Positions 52,073 to 62,804 of a DNA stretch of 64,000 nucleotides are shown here, in pieces. The position numbers were made by a program, and so were the translations under genes. The notes beneath the pieces are model-generated. The model ran no database searches, was not told the DNA's origin, and saw only the letters and a list, made by a program, of their open reading frames with translations. How positions within the stretch are numbered: position 1 is the stretch's first letter; every line of letters begins with the position of its first letter. This stretch comes from Brachycybe producta (lineage: Eukaryota; Arthropoda; Diplopoda; Playtdesmida; Andrognathidae). Where the stretch lies: positions 1,374,501 to 1,438,500 of the forward strand of contig JAUPFP010000021.1 of NCBI GenBank assembly GCA_036925085.1, in the 5' to 3' direction.

Positions 52073-53510
52073 GAGCTCAAGGCGTGAAATAAAGCACAAA
52101 AAAAGTGGTAGGCTGATAATTGATAGGATTTTCTTACTTTGTGTCTGCAGAATGATTGAATTGAATGTGGCGACATTCTGTGTAAAGGTGATTGTGATGT
52201 TAAAAACGTGTATATGGAGGAATTTTATGGAATTCATATTTAAGAAGGAAATGGCAAATTCAAGCACATTTGGAAATTCTTCTTTAAAGAATTGTGTTCA
52301 TGAAAAATTCTGTAGTATCCGAATGCACCCAGAGTCTTTGTACAAAGAGAAAAAAAAAGGTAAATAATAAAAAATGTTTCCAGTTTTATTTTCTCACATA
52401 TTTTAAACAAGATTATTTGATTTTTAAAACTGTAATAATGGCTAGAAAGAGAGATATATATATTTAATTATTCTACGTTTATAGCCTCGCATTAATTAAG
52501 TCGTTTTTTTGTTTCTTGATCTCAAAAGTTGCTCATTTTCACCTTAGACATTGAACTATATAATTAATAATACGTTTGTTTGTTTTGTTTTTAGTTTTAT
52601 TATTTTTATCTTAGACCAAAGATTTAGTTATTTTTTTTTTGCTTAAAAATAAAGCTTAACTTGATGTCAAAGACAAAACCTTTCTATAGTTGAATCTATG
52701 GGAAATTTTTTAAGTTTAGCTTTGTATCTTTTAAGCAACGTTCTGTTGAATATGACCGTAAATTTGTTAAGCATAATTGTTTCAAAACGTGTCGAGAGGT
52801 TAATTTTTAGGCATTTTTTTATTTTTCGTGTAAAGCCCAGTGTCACTGTTAACTCAAGGTGAAAACGAAAGTCTTTTGAAATTGTCATTTTTCACCTTCG
52901 AAATTTTCAGTTTTCAAATTTCGTTAAAATTATTTTTACTTTCTCTTTGCATATTAAATTGCTAATTGTATTTAAATATCGAGTTAAATTGGAAAATTTT
53001 AAATTTTATTTTAAAGTTGGCGACGTTTTCAATAATTATCATATTTCTTTATTAATCGATTTATCTACCAACATGATGTTGCGTTCATAGAAATAAATGG
53101 AAGTGAGGTCACACCGTTCAATAAATCGATGAATATCGGAATATGCTCAATTTTTTTTTTAAATAAGTCTTTGACATTTTTAATTTGAATTTTATTATAA
53201 ATCCACACACGCTAATTATAATACATGTCTCCATTCATAATTGCCTGCTATTCTTTAAAAATAAATTTCTGTATTATGACATTTTCGGGTAAATTACAAC
53301 AAAAATTTCAAAAGTTTGTTGTTGCCGTATGAAAAAGAAAGTTTTTTTTTTCTAATAAAAATACTTAAAAGTATTTGTTTCATTTTTTTATTATAATTAA
53401 TGATTAATAATTAAATAGTATGATTAATGTATCATTGCATATTTTATTTTTTTAATTAATAATTGCATTCGTTTTTTAGTTATTTTGAAAGCTTTTAAGA
53501 GATAAATTGT

Positions 53511-53745
53511 TTGAACTAGAATATTATCAATCGAAAGTAATTTTCATTATGACATTTTTAAATATAAACTTTTTATGACAACAATTCGAAAAACAACACA
53601 TTTAGTGGGTTTTTTATTCTGAAAAAAAAAATCATAAAATTTAAAACTGCCATGAAAAAAGTTTATTTTTAAAGATGGGATCATAAAATAATTTTTCCTA
53701 TGTGGATTTATTTACTAGTCTAGTTTCTAAACTTATAATATCTAA
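53511..53745. mobile_element. Family B copy B22 (diverged)
   Basis: GAACTAGAATATTATC and ATATAAACTTTTTATGAC on the left; AAAAAAGTTTATTTTTAAAG and TAGTCTAGTTTCTAAAC on the right. Confidence 0.6.
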
Positions 53746-54350
53746 GGTATTGCGTTCGATTTCTTTATTTTCATGTATTCAGTGCAAAATTAGTAGACGA
53801 CATAGTCTACTAGATTTTCTTATATGTAATTGTTTCTCTTGAGTGCCACTAGAGGGTGTTTAGTTTGAGGGCTTTTTTTTTTTGTTCTGAGACTTGTATA
53901 GTGTATCGATACGACAAAAAATCGATATTTCTTGAAATCCTATACAGTATATCTATGGAAGCCCGTTTGGATCCATTTCCCCCCTCAGACTTTTTTCTGT
54001 AAATTAATTCACTCTTGAATCTCTAGTCATCTATTCCGCAATCTTTATTAATATACTTTTCAATATTGATGCATTTCTCTATAATATTAATGAGTTGATC
54101 GGACGTCTTTAGAAAGATAAAAGTTTGAAAAACCTGTCTTAAACAGGCTTCCATATTTGCCGACATATCGATTGTTAAACATTGATACGTAATGTATCGT
54201 TTACAAATAGAAATATATACGTAGTTTTAGTTTTTTTGAATTTCTGTATGTCAAAATTGGATTTTTTTTTTTTGTTAAACTACTTCAAAAAAAAGTATCG
54301 CATCAAAAATTGCCAAATTAACAAACATATTTGTAAAAAACCCTAGAAAA

Positions 54351-54368
54351 TATCGATACGTATCGATA
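54351..54368. promoter_or_regulatory. 18-bp perfect palindrome TATCGATACGTATCGATA
   Basis: Two TATCGATA units (the DRE motif of insect promoters) meet head to head. Further ATCGAT/TATCGATACG copies occur at about 53905 and 54165. It lies 0.6 kb upstream of the third gene's first exon. Regulatory use is inference. Confidence 0.4.
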
Positions 54369-54394
54369 GTTCCACTAATTAGCAGCAGTGAACA

Positions 54395-54800
54395 AGGGAG
54401 ACGACAAAGGATAAAATCATATACGAGATTCACTAAGATTCACAGCAATAGATACGTATGGCCAGTCGTTTTAGTTTTAATCAATGTTTTATTTTATATT
54501 CATAATTTAAATGAATTGTGTAAATCCAGTAAAAAAAAGTGGTTAAAACACAAAAACTACCTACCAAACTCTTGTGTCGTTCCCCTTTAATGAACCTGGT
54601 AATCCTTAAAGGGAACGACACAGGTGGTAAGTCTTGTACAATATGACAAGCCGTTTGGCTGTCTCATCCACATCTTTACTGGATTTTTATTATTTATTTC
54701 TATTCTAGGTGTCCATTAAAACGGATATAAAAACTAAAATGGCTTATCATAAATATACTTTACTGTTAATCTCGTATGTGATTTTCTTCGATGGTGTTCC
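54395..54800. repeat. Family G repeat upstream of the third gene
   Basis: Shares GATTCACTAAGATTCACAGC, GTGTCGTTCCCCTTT with its complement AAAGGGAACGACACAGG, and ATGACAAGCCGTTT with 20560-21310. It ends about 200 bp before the next first exon. Confidence 0.75.
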
Positions 54801-54895
54801 TTTTGAGTGAAGCGGCTGTCTCTTGCTATGTGATTTGGTTTCTCAATTGTGTTCATCCGCGTATGAAGAAAAAAAAAAAGAGAGAAAGAGAATCC

Positions 54896-54904
54896 AAGAT
54901 GGCG
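54896..54904 (+). promoter_or_regulatory. YY1-like motif AAGATGGCG
   Basis: CCAAGATGGCGTCGG matches the YY1 consensus that is common just downstream of housekeeping transcription starts. Its ATG opens an 18-codon upstream frame that ends at TGA 54953-54955. Confidence 0.5.
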
Positions 54905-54955
54905 TCGGTTGTTGTGTTGATGGATAATTTCCTCTTTGGTGCGAAAACGTCTTGA
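54899..54955 (+). CDS. Upstream open reading frame (18 aa)
   Basis: MASVVVLMDNFLFGAKTS then stop, 54 bp before the ATG at 55010. Probably a leader frame in the 5' UTR rather than a protein gene. Confidence 0.35.
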   Translation: MASVVVLMDNFLFGAKTS

Positions 54956-55009
54956 AAGATAAAAAAAAGGTCGTGTCGGTGGCCTTAATTCGTACCATTT
55001 TTACCTAAA

Positions 55010-55023
55010 ATGACGACTGAAAG
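55010..55023 (+). CDS. First coding exon of a third gene (14 bp visible)
   Basis: ATGACGACTGAAAG followed by the strong donor gtaagaac, with context CCTAAAATGA. Encodes MTTE plus two bases. The promoter features upstream support a start here. It does not join in frame directly to the exon at 59835, so at least one unseen exon is needed if both belong to one gene. Confidence 0.4.
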
Positions 55024-55852
55024 GTAAGAACAATTCATTTTGTTACGAATGAACGAATTACAAGGTTAAAAACATCTTTAAAAAGATTGAATTTGTTTTT
55101 GAACCTCCACCGCACAACCTCCTCTTCATTTTTATTTCGGTTTTGTCAGAAAAAAAACACTTTTAGAAAAAAAAAAACCACATAATTTACTTTTTAAATT
55201 GTCTTTTATTGATTAATAGAAATGAAACCTAAAAGAACTCTCTTAAGTGTCTTTTTTTTTTATTTAAATCTCATTTCCTTTCTAGTTTTATTATACAATT
55301 GTTTGGCATTGACCTTCGACCTCTTGTCTTTTTCTGAGACGACCCCCCCCCCCCCTCCCCTTCCAAATATGTGGCCCTTAATATGTAGGGGCCCCACTTG
55401 TATGAGACCCTCTTCTTACCTTTGACCTTTCTACTTTTTATTTTAGTAATTTCAGATAATATTTGAAGAAGAAAATGCAAAAAAAGTAAATAACTTTTAA
55501 CAAAAAATGCACCTGGAAGATTTTTTTTTTCTTGCTAAAAACTAGAAAGAATTTGGATTCAAATTACAAATTGTTATGTTAATTTATGTTTGTTCAATAA
55601 TGTAGAATAAGGAGGGGAATGTCGGCCTATGGCCCCTCTGTTGTTGGCCTGTTCCTGTTTCAAATGAACTAAAAGAGAGAAAGATATCAAATGTAGGCCA
55701 TTTAAATAAATGCATTTTATTTCTTGTTTTGTTTTTGTGTCCGTCTGTCGTCGTCCTCATTATTGAAAGATAAATAGATAGTGTGAGTAGTGACGTCATT
55801 GATTAGTTAAGTTTTGATCAAGTTAAGTTAAGATTGGGATAGTTTTAATTAG

Positions 55853-56170
55853 GAACAGCTGATTTTTGAACTTTTTGATTATTTCTGTCTTTCAGAAACA
55901 AAAGCAAAATTAAAAAAAAGAAACTAGAAAGTGTTTTAGAAACTAGAAAGGGTTTTAGAAACTAGAAAGGGTTACAAGTCACTTTAAGGGTCAGATTATA
56001 AAACTTTTTATTGAACAAAATTTGACATCAAAAGTTTATTTTGAAAGATAATATCAACATGAAAATACCTCTTTAAGCGCTACCCATTCTAGTTTCTAAA
56101 ACACATTCAAGTTTCTCTTTTATTTTGCTGGCAGAAGTTAGGCTCCGTTTACAACACTTTAAAGTTGGAT
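55853..56170. mobile_element. Family B copy B23
   Basis: TTTTAGAAACTAGAAAGGGT occurs twice in a row at the left, a small internal duplication. Right arm ACCCATTCTAGTTTCTAAAA and CCGTTTACAACACTTTAAA. Confidence 0.8.
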
Positions 56171-56700
56171 TCAAAAGAAGAAATCTATAAAAAAAAAAAT
56201 GAAACAATTTTAGCAAAACTGATAAAAATATATTGGAGATTTTTACGTTAAAGTAGAAAAATAAGAATCCGCCGCCAGAGGGCTAATAACCTCTCAATTC
56301 TATTTCGAGAAAGTGACGTTTATTTTGAGGTAAAAATGAGAGAAAATGTGGGGTTTTTATTTGAAATATATTCTGTTTTTTTTTTTTTGTAACTTTGTCT
56401 CTTCATTCTAATTAGTTCTGTCTTTACATGCCGGTCATATTAGGGGCGCCCGCAGTACTGTTTCATGGGGCGGAGGGCAAGTGATGAAGGCTAAATATTA
56501 CAATGATTATACCCGCCTCATCCTAAGAAAGAAGCTTGTGACGTCATTAGAGATTGACAAGAAATTTAGGATTGTGTCATTTTGTCTGGTAAAAGGGGGG
56601 GGGGGAAGTGTAATAACAAAACAGTAAATTATTGGTCAATTCTTATGACGTCACAAGCAGCTTTTTATTATGAGGCCGGTATAAAATTGGGGCAGAACAG

Positions 56701-56907
56701 ACAGGTAATTAGAAATCGGGACGAACAGAAGTTGGCTCCGCCCTTTTTATGCCGACCGGCAACTTCTAATTGGTTGGTTATGTAGTCTGATGTCACATTG
56801 CTCCGCCCTTTTCAACGTCGAATCACACAGCAAACCAATTAGAAGTTGCCGTTCGTCATAAAAAGGGCGGAGACAACTTCTGTTTGTCCCGATTTCTAAT
56901 TGCCTGT
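56701..56907. mobile_element. Family A MITE, copy 14
   Basis: ACAGGTAATTAGAAATCGGG to CCCGATTTCTAATTGCCTGT with perfect 8-bp duplication CAGAACAG (56693-56700 and 56908-56915). Confidence 0.95.
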
Positions 56908-57445
56908 CAGAACAGTGGATCAAACACATTTTATTTTAAATTATAAAAAATAGATATTAAAATAAGAAATTTTGCTTTTGAAAGGGGGAGGGGGCAAGTG
57001 CCCCCTTGGGGCGCCAATATGTGTGTGTTTTCTCTGGGTGTTAAGTTAAGGCAATTGTAATTATTTTTTTAAAAAAAGGAATTTCTTCTTCACCCTCCCC
57101 CCCCCCCCCCTCCGAGAATGATTGAAACATCTTTTCCAGCTGTTTTTTTCTGCGTTCCGTTGTCAAACATGTGAGAGGGGGGAGGTGCGGGGGCGGGGCC
57201 TTGAAGGGGACCCGGGGGGGGGCGGTGTAGAAGTGTGCCCTTAAAGAAGTCTGGATCTTCCTTCTCAGATGACACCGAGGGTTTTTACTTAGAGACTAGC
57301 AGTTGAAATGTGATGATATTACAAAGTCATAAAGATATAACTATCATATGATTGTCATAATATGATATAGACCACTCAATAGCAGTCACAAAAGTATGAT
57401 ACTTATATGACAGTATTTGTGATATAAAAATGTTTTGTAATTTAG

Positions 57446-57591
57446 TTCTTCTAATTGGCTGGTTATGAAGTCTTACGTCACATGCTCCGCCCTTTTCAAC
57501 ATCAGACTACATAACCAGCCAATTAGAAGTTGCCGGTCGTCATAACAAGGGCGGAGCCAACTTGTGTTCGTCCCGATTTCTAATTGTCTGT
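57446..57591. mobile_element. Family A MITE, copy 15 (5' truncated)
   Basis: Begins inside the left arm at TTCTTCTAATTGGCTGG and runs to CCCGATTTCTAATTGTCTGT. Confidence 0.85.
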
Positions 57592-57953
57592 GCCTAGATT
57601 TGAGATGAAATCCGATTTATCTTGAGAGAGAGAGAGAGAGTGAATCAGAAACACAAACATCTCTTTGATTTGTCTTATTGGATTTATTATAAGAACGTGA
57701 TTTCTTCATTTTTTTAATTTTCGTTTCAAAGATGTTAGTTTGGAGGAGGAGGAGGAGGAGGGAGTCAAGAAGGGGGTTTGTTTATGTTGTGTTCTTATCT
57801 AACTCAACTCAAGATGTGTGTTTTACCCTCCTCCCCTTCTTAACCCTCCCCTTACTCAGTCTTACGTATTTTTCAACCTTCTCGCTTTTGTTTTTCTAAT
57901 GAGGCTTATTACACGGCACTTCGCATTCGACATGTTCCCTCCTTATACCTAGT

Positions 57954-58225
57954 GCACACACAGCTGATAATTTAAATGCATTTAAATAATAAACGTGTTC
58001 TACAGAGCCCTGTGAAGGACAAACAAACAATATGTTGTCGAATTCAATTTAATTCAGTTAATAATCTGAAAATATTCAGATTAATACTTAAATATAAACT
58101 ATTGACAAAATATTGATTTATTATTTCAATTTAAAATATTAATAATAAAGTCAATTTTTATTCAGTGTTCATGTCCTTAACTGGATTCCGTATAATTCAC
58201 CTAAACATATTTAATATGAATTCAT
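57954..58225 (+). mobile_element. Family E element, copy 3 (interrupted by family D)
   Basis: TTTAAATGCATTTAAATAAT, CGTGTTCTACAGAGCCCTGT and GATTCCGTATAATTCACC. The right end GAATTCAT is cut at TTAA and resumes after family D at 59131 (TTAACTCATG). Confidence 0.8.
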
Positions 58226-59134
58226 TTAAGAGGCTAGATACATCGTTTAGTTCAAAATTTCTCCGAATGTAGGCGCTGCGATCGTTGTTGATTGGAAAAC
58301 GGTTTTTTAACGTTTTTTCTCCCGTTTCGAAGTCACATAATAATTAATAGAAAAATAATTTCGCGTGCTAACCTTATAAAAAGAAAACATTGTGAAGCCA
58401 GTAGATTAATGCACGTAATAATTATTTTGTTATTGTTCTGAGTTGTTTTTAACGGGAGTTCTTCAAATGTTTGGGTGACGGTTTTTTGCTCCTACGGGAC
58501 TTAACATGGAGTTAAAAAAACGTAAGATTTTAAATGTTATTTAAAAATAGAAAGCCCTTTTAAAATTTAGAAAAGGGATTAATCCTGAAGGCAATAAACA
58601 CGTGTAAGTACGTGCTAATTTTCCTGATTGCTCTAAATCATTTTTAATAAGAGTTCTCTTAACTTTTGTTGGACGATGTTTTATTCCTATGGGACTTAAC
58701 ATGGAGCTAAAAAAACGTACGATTTTAAACGTCATTAAAATATAGAAGGACCTTTTCAAAATTTATAAAAAGGAAACATCGTGAAGCCAGTACATAAATG
58801 TATGTGCTAATTATTTTGTTATTGTTCTAAATTGTTTTTAACGAGTTTTTTTCAAATGTTTGTGGGACGGTTTTGGGGCCAATGGGATTTAACATGGGGT
58901 TAAAAAAACGAACGACTTTGAACGTTGTTTAAAAATAGAAGGACCTTTTCAAAAATTATATAAATTGAGCACGTGAAGAACAATACTTTTTATTGCATTT
59001 TGCGCTTTACTGTATTTGAATTGAGCGATTGTGAGGCGATTTCTTTCAGTTTTAGTAACACTATATAAGAACACTCATTTGTCTCGTTGTCGTCTGCTCA
59101 AAACAACAAGATGGACGTGGATCTAGGCTCTTAA
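58226..59134 (+). mobile_element. Family D TTAA-bounded element, copy 2 (909 bp)
   Basis: TTAAGAGGCTAGATACATCG to GATCTAGGCTCTTAA. It is the same length to within one base as copy 1 and inverted. Near the right end CTATATAAGAAC and CAAGATGGACG could be a TATA-like box and YY1-like site (inference). It is inserted exactly at a TTAA in family E. Confidence 0.9.
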
Positions 59135-59765
59135 CTCATGTGTGTGTTTACAAAGGTATTAGCAGGTTCCAATATCCCTTGCTTTTCATTTATCTCGTAA
59201 AGTGACGATCCCATATCTATTAGGTGTGGAGCCTGTGTAGGAGGATATAATATCGACACTTCTATCGGGAATAAATAGTGCTGTGTAATAAGCCTCAATG
59301 ACATTTCTTGTCAAAATAAGAGATTAAAATTAATCGCGCAAACGCCATTTTTGTTTGTTGTGATCCTTTAAAGGGGGGGGGGGGGGTGAGGATCACAGGT
59401 TAAAGGAGGGGGGGAGGGGGTGGATTTAAACATTGAATTGACCCTCCCCCACAAGCCCCCCCCCCCTCAGTCTGTTTTTTTTCTTCTTCTAAGACTGTGA
59501 TTACACATTCAGATAAGAAAACAAGAAAATAAAACAATCAGATTAGAAAATGTAAATTAAAAAAAATTCCTAAAAGAAAATAGTTTGATGCTAATAATGA
59601 TAATAATAATAGGGGGTTAGGGGGGGGGGGCATTGAAATATTACATAAATATATCAAGTTCAAGGGTTTTCTTCTTCTTTTGTTTCAGACATTTTTTTTT
59701 TTGGTCATTGAAAAATATTAAAAAAAAATGCTGACAACGTTTATCACTTATAATTGTTTAGATTG

Positions 59766-59766
<1 letters not shown>

Positions 59767-59799
<33 letters not shown>
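59767..59799 (+). repeat. (AG)n microsatellite
   Basis: Uninterrupted AG dinucleotides just upstream of the candidate exon at 59835. Confidence 0.95.
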
Positions 59800-59805
<6 letters not shown>

Positions 59806-59834
59806 GGAGGTGTAATTTGTATTATATTTATTAG

Positions 59835-59916
59835 CTTAATCCACCGGAAATGCCGCTAGGTCAGGAAACCGGAAATTGGAGTCTTGAAAATGAAATGGCT
59901 CTCTTCAAGTTTGTGT
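59835..59916 (+). CDS. Candidate exon resembling the start of an MRGBP/Eaf7 domain
   Basis: Acceptor tttattag and donor gtaaat. It encodes LNPPEMPLGQETGN and WSLENEMALFKFV. The pattern W-x-x-[DE]-N-E-x-x-L-F matches the conserved opening of MRGBP/Eaf7 proteins, subunits of the NuA4/TIP60 histone acetyltransferase complex, from family knowledge. The expected following KPVG.NKHF segment is not in the window. An alternative donor at 59913 (gtgtgt) is weaker. The link to the exon at 55010 is inferred from strand and order only. Confidence 0.4.
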
Positions 59917-60069
59917 GTAAATACGTTGTTAAAATCGGATCAAATGTTTCTTCCTTGTTTTACGAAGAAAAGAAACTTTAAGTTTTTACTGGAACTGTGT
60001 CCGGAAATTTAAAGTTTATCTTTTTTATGGGATGCAAAGGAATCGAGAAAGGTTTTAATTTTGACACCC

Positions 60070-60400
60070 ACATTAACACTTTTGATTATTCTGTCTTTTA
60101 GGAGAGCAAAATTAAAAGAAACTTGAATGTGTTTTAGAAACTAGAAGGGTAGCTCTATTAAGCTTTTTTGTGTTACTTTGAAAATAAATTTAAAGCAGAG
60201 CAAAGTGTGATGCTTAGAAGATATTTTTTTAGTTTTCATTTTTCCTCTAGAAAAAAAGTTCATTTTCCTTTCTAGTTTCTAAAACATTATTTAGTTTCTC
60301 TAAATTTTGCTCTTCAAGAAAGACAGAGAGAATAATCTGAATTCTGTAATCAAGCTGTTCATAAAACCTTAAGTGATTAATTTACCCTTCTAGTTTTTTC
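60070..60400. mobile_element. Family B copy B24
   Basis: GATTATTCTGTCTTTTAGGA and AGAAACTAGAAGGGTAGCTC on the left; CCTTTCTAGTTTCTAAAACA and GACAGAGAGAATAATCTG on the right. Confidence 0.8.
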
Positions 60401-60506
60401 TTAATTTTGGTCTTCTGAAATTTTCTTCGAAAATGAGCAGCTGTTCAACCTTAGACCCCATTACTCTTCCGGAACTGGCACAACGGTGAAAATCTAGTGT
60501 TACGAT

Positions 60507-60712
60507 ACAGGCAGTTAGAAATAGGTCAGAACTTCAGTTGGCTCCGCCCTTTTTATGACGACCGACAACTTCTAATTGGCTGATTATGTAGTCTGACGTT
60601 GAAAAGGGCGGAGCATCTGACGTCAGACTACATAACCAGCCAATTAGAAGTTGCCGGTCGTCATAACAAGGGCGGAGCCAACTGAAGTTTTCACCTATTT
60701 CTAACTGCCTAT
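60507..60712. mobile_element. Family A MITE, copy 16
   Basis: ACAGGCAGTTAGAAATAGG to CTAACTGCCTAT with perfect 9-bp duplication TGTTACGAT (60498-60506 and 60713-60721). Contains TGACGTCA. Confidence 0.95.
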
Positions 60713-60945
60713 TGTTACGATAGAGTGGTGACCATAGACTTAATATGGCGGTGACAGCAGCGCCACTTTAGTGGGAAAATGTTGTACTATAGGTGTCACA
60801 TAAGGTTGTATAATAGTCACCAGAAGGCACTGTTGTAGTTTCACCAGGTTATACGAGAAATCCATCGCCATTCAACACATTATGAGTTGCCAGTCCTGTA
60901 GCGTAACGGTCTAAGGTTCAACTTCATAAACCATCTTAAAAGAAA

Positions 60946-61150
60946 TTAATTTCCGGATATACTTGATATTGTCATGTTCTTCTTCTCAAATATAAAGCCA
61001 TTGAAAGTCTCAAAAGAGGAGGAGGAGGCCATTTTTTTTTTTAAAAAAACCAAACACTGTATTTAAATCTTCTCTATAAAATATAACTTTACTTTTCTTG
61101 AGAAGGGTAGGTGGCGCTGGTATGGGATAGTTTAGTTTCCGGATGCAACC
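60946..61150. repeat. Family H repeat, copy 4
   Basis: ATTTCCGGATATACTTGAT, TTCTTCTCAAATATAAAGCC, CTTGAGAAGGGTAGGTGGCG and AGTTTCCGGATGCAACC. Confidence 0.6.
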
Positions 61151-62015
61151 AAAGATATTCATGTTAATTCTTTTTTTGCATCGAACTGCGAAACTGCTAT
61201 AAAAACAGTACTTGATGTGGGGGGGGGGGGGGTACCCACAATGATGGGTGATAATATCGGGATGAGAGACTAGAAGGGGCCTCCTTCAAAAGGTGGCTCC
61301 TTACTGTCTGAAATTAAAAAAAAAAAATAATGCAATCTCTATGCAAATATAGGCTACTAAATGAATTAATGATGTCGCGTGACGTCTTCTCATTACCTCG
61401 TGGTTCAGTTATTGTCATTACGGGACTTAAGAGAGAGGAGGGGCTAAAGGGGGTAGGGAGGAAGTTCGGTTCATTGGAGTGTGTGTTTGTGTCACGCCCC
61501 AATGAGGCTAATTCCCCCGAAAACCTCCTTCAAAGATACCGTCACACACATAGAGAGAGAGAGAGAGAGAGTCCTACTTTGAATTGCAAAAAAAAAAATA
61601 GTGAAAGTCTCATAAATGTGAGTCATTCAGGTATAAGGTGTGGGTGGGTTGGATGAGAGGGTATAATCACCCCCCCCCCTCTCCACCCTCTCCTCTTAAC
61701 GGGCCAAAAGGACCATGGGAATTTTCATACTTTGCTTTAAAGGTGTATTCCGTAGAGAGATTTCAAAGGAAGAGATTTCCGTTTCATTCGGCAGTTGTTG
61801 ATTGTGACGTTCAGTCATAGCCTCCTCCTAAGCCTCCTTCTCACGGACACAAAAGAAGAAAAAAGGCTTCTTAGTTCTTCTTCTTCGTCTCATTTCTTTT
61901 GTTTCCATTGTCATTGATGATGATTCTCAGGATGATGATGATGATGATGTGGTCCTCCTTTTTTTTCCCTCCGAACAAATTCAGTTCGATGTTGGAGGTT
62001 ATTTTAGTATAATTT

Positions 62016-62400
62016 AAGGTGGTTAGATTTTAAAGCTGTAAACTCGTCTCTCTGATATGAACTTACTTTTGATTATTCCTATTATTCAGATGAACAAAAA
62101 TTAAGAGAAACTTGAAATGTATTTTAGAAAACTAGAAAGGTAACTCAAATCATTTCAGGTTATTTTTCATTCTGATTAATTATCTTTCAAAATAAGCTTT
62201 TTTATGAGGAGTTTTAAGAAAATGAATCAACTTTTTGTTCTATAAAAAGTTTATTTTAAAAGATAACATGAAAATATTCATTAATGTGTGATTGTGAGTT
62301 ACCCTTCTAGTTTCTAAAATACTTTCTAGTTTTTTTTCTTATTTATTTTTTTAAAAAGACATAAGAATAATGAAAAGTTTGAAAATCAGCTTTGAAGTTG
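62016..62400. mobile_element. Family B copy B25
   Basis: TTAAGGTGGTTAGATTTTAA, AGAAAACTAGAAAGGTAACT and TCTTTCAAAATAAGCTTTTT on the left; GTTACCCTTCTAGTTTCTAA on the right. Confidence 0.8.
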
Positions 62401-62420
62401 ATCAGCTTAATTTGATTTCC

Positions 62421-62509
62421 AGCTCAAAGAAGAAGAAGTGTCTTTTCTAGTCTCCTTCCTTCCTTCTTGTTATTTTGTTGGGAAGGATGTGTACTTTAGC
62501 TTTGACTTG
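62421..62509 (+). CDS. Weak exon candidate
   Basis: Good splice sites (gatttccag and gtaagttg) around one open phase-0 frame: CTC start LKEEEVSFLVSFLPSCYFVG, KDVYFSFDL. No family recognised, and the phase does not fit the favoured donor at 59916. It may be an exon of the third gene or chance. Confidence 0.2.
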
Positions 62510-62804
62510 GTAAGTTGTTGTTACTCTTCTATCTTATTTATTTCATTGATTTATTTATATTTTCTTTCTCGTTCTTTTGTTTGTTTTGTCCAATTGTTTT
62601 CTTCTCTTCTTGAGAATGGAATCGTTTAACTGCATTTCCGGTCTCTCTCTCTCGTGTGTCTTCCTTCTTGTAGATTCTAGTTTTCTGGTTGATCGAAACG
62701 CTCTTTTTATTTTAACTGTAAATGGTGACATTTAACTGTAATCTAGGTCATTGGACCCATTTGTTTTAGACTCTTTTTTGAGTGAACATTTATTTGTTTC
62801 TCTT

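Larger units (their letters stand above)
51335..54394. other. Intergenic, TMEM59 to the third gene
   Basis: Holds the SINE (51847-52072), a diverged family B copy (53511-53745) and a block of ATCGAT motifs (53900-54370). Otherwise AT-rich, with no supported gene. Confidence 0.6.
55024..59834 (+). other. Probable first intron of the third gene
   Basis: Holds a family B copy, two family A copies, families E and D, and several poly-G/C tracts (55346, 57098, 57215, 59373). No exon is convincing. Confidence 0.5.

Noticed and set aside
52068..52367. 99-codon frame after the SINE
   Set aside because: AT-rich, no conserved pattern or splice evidence.
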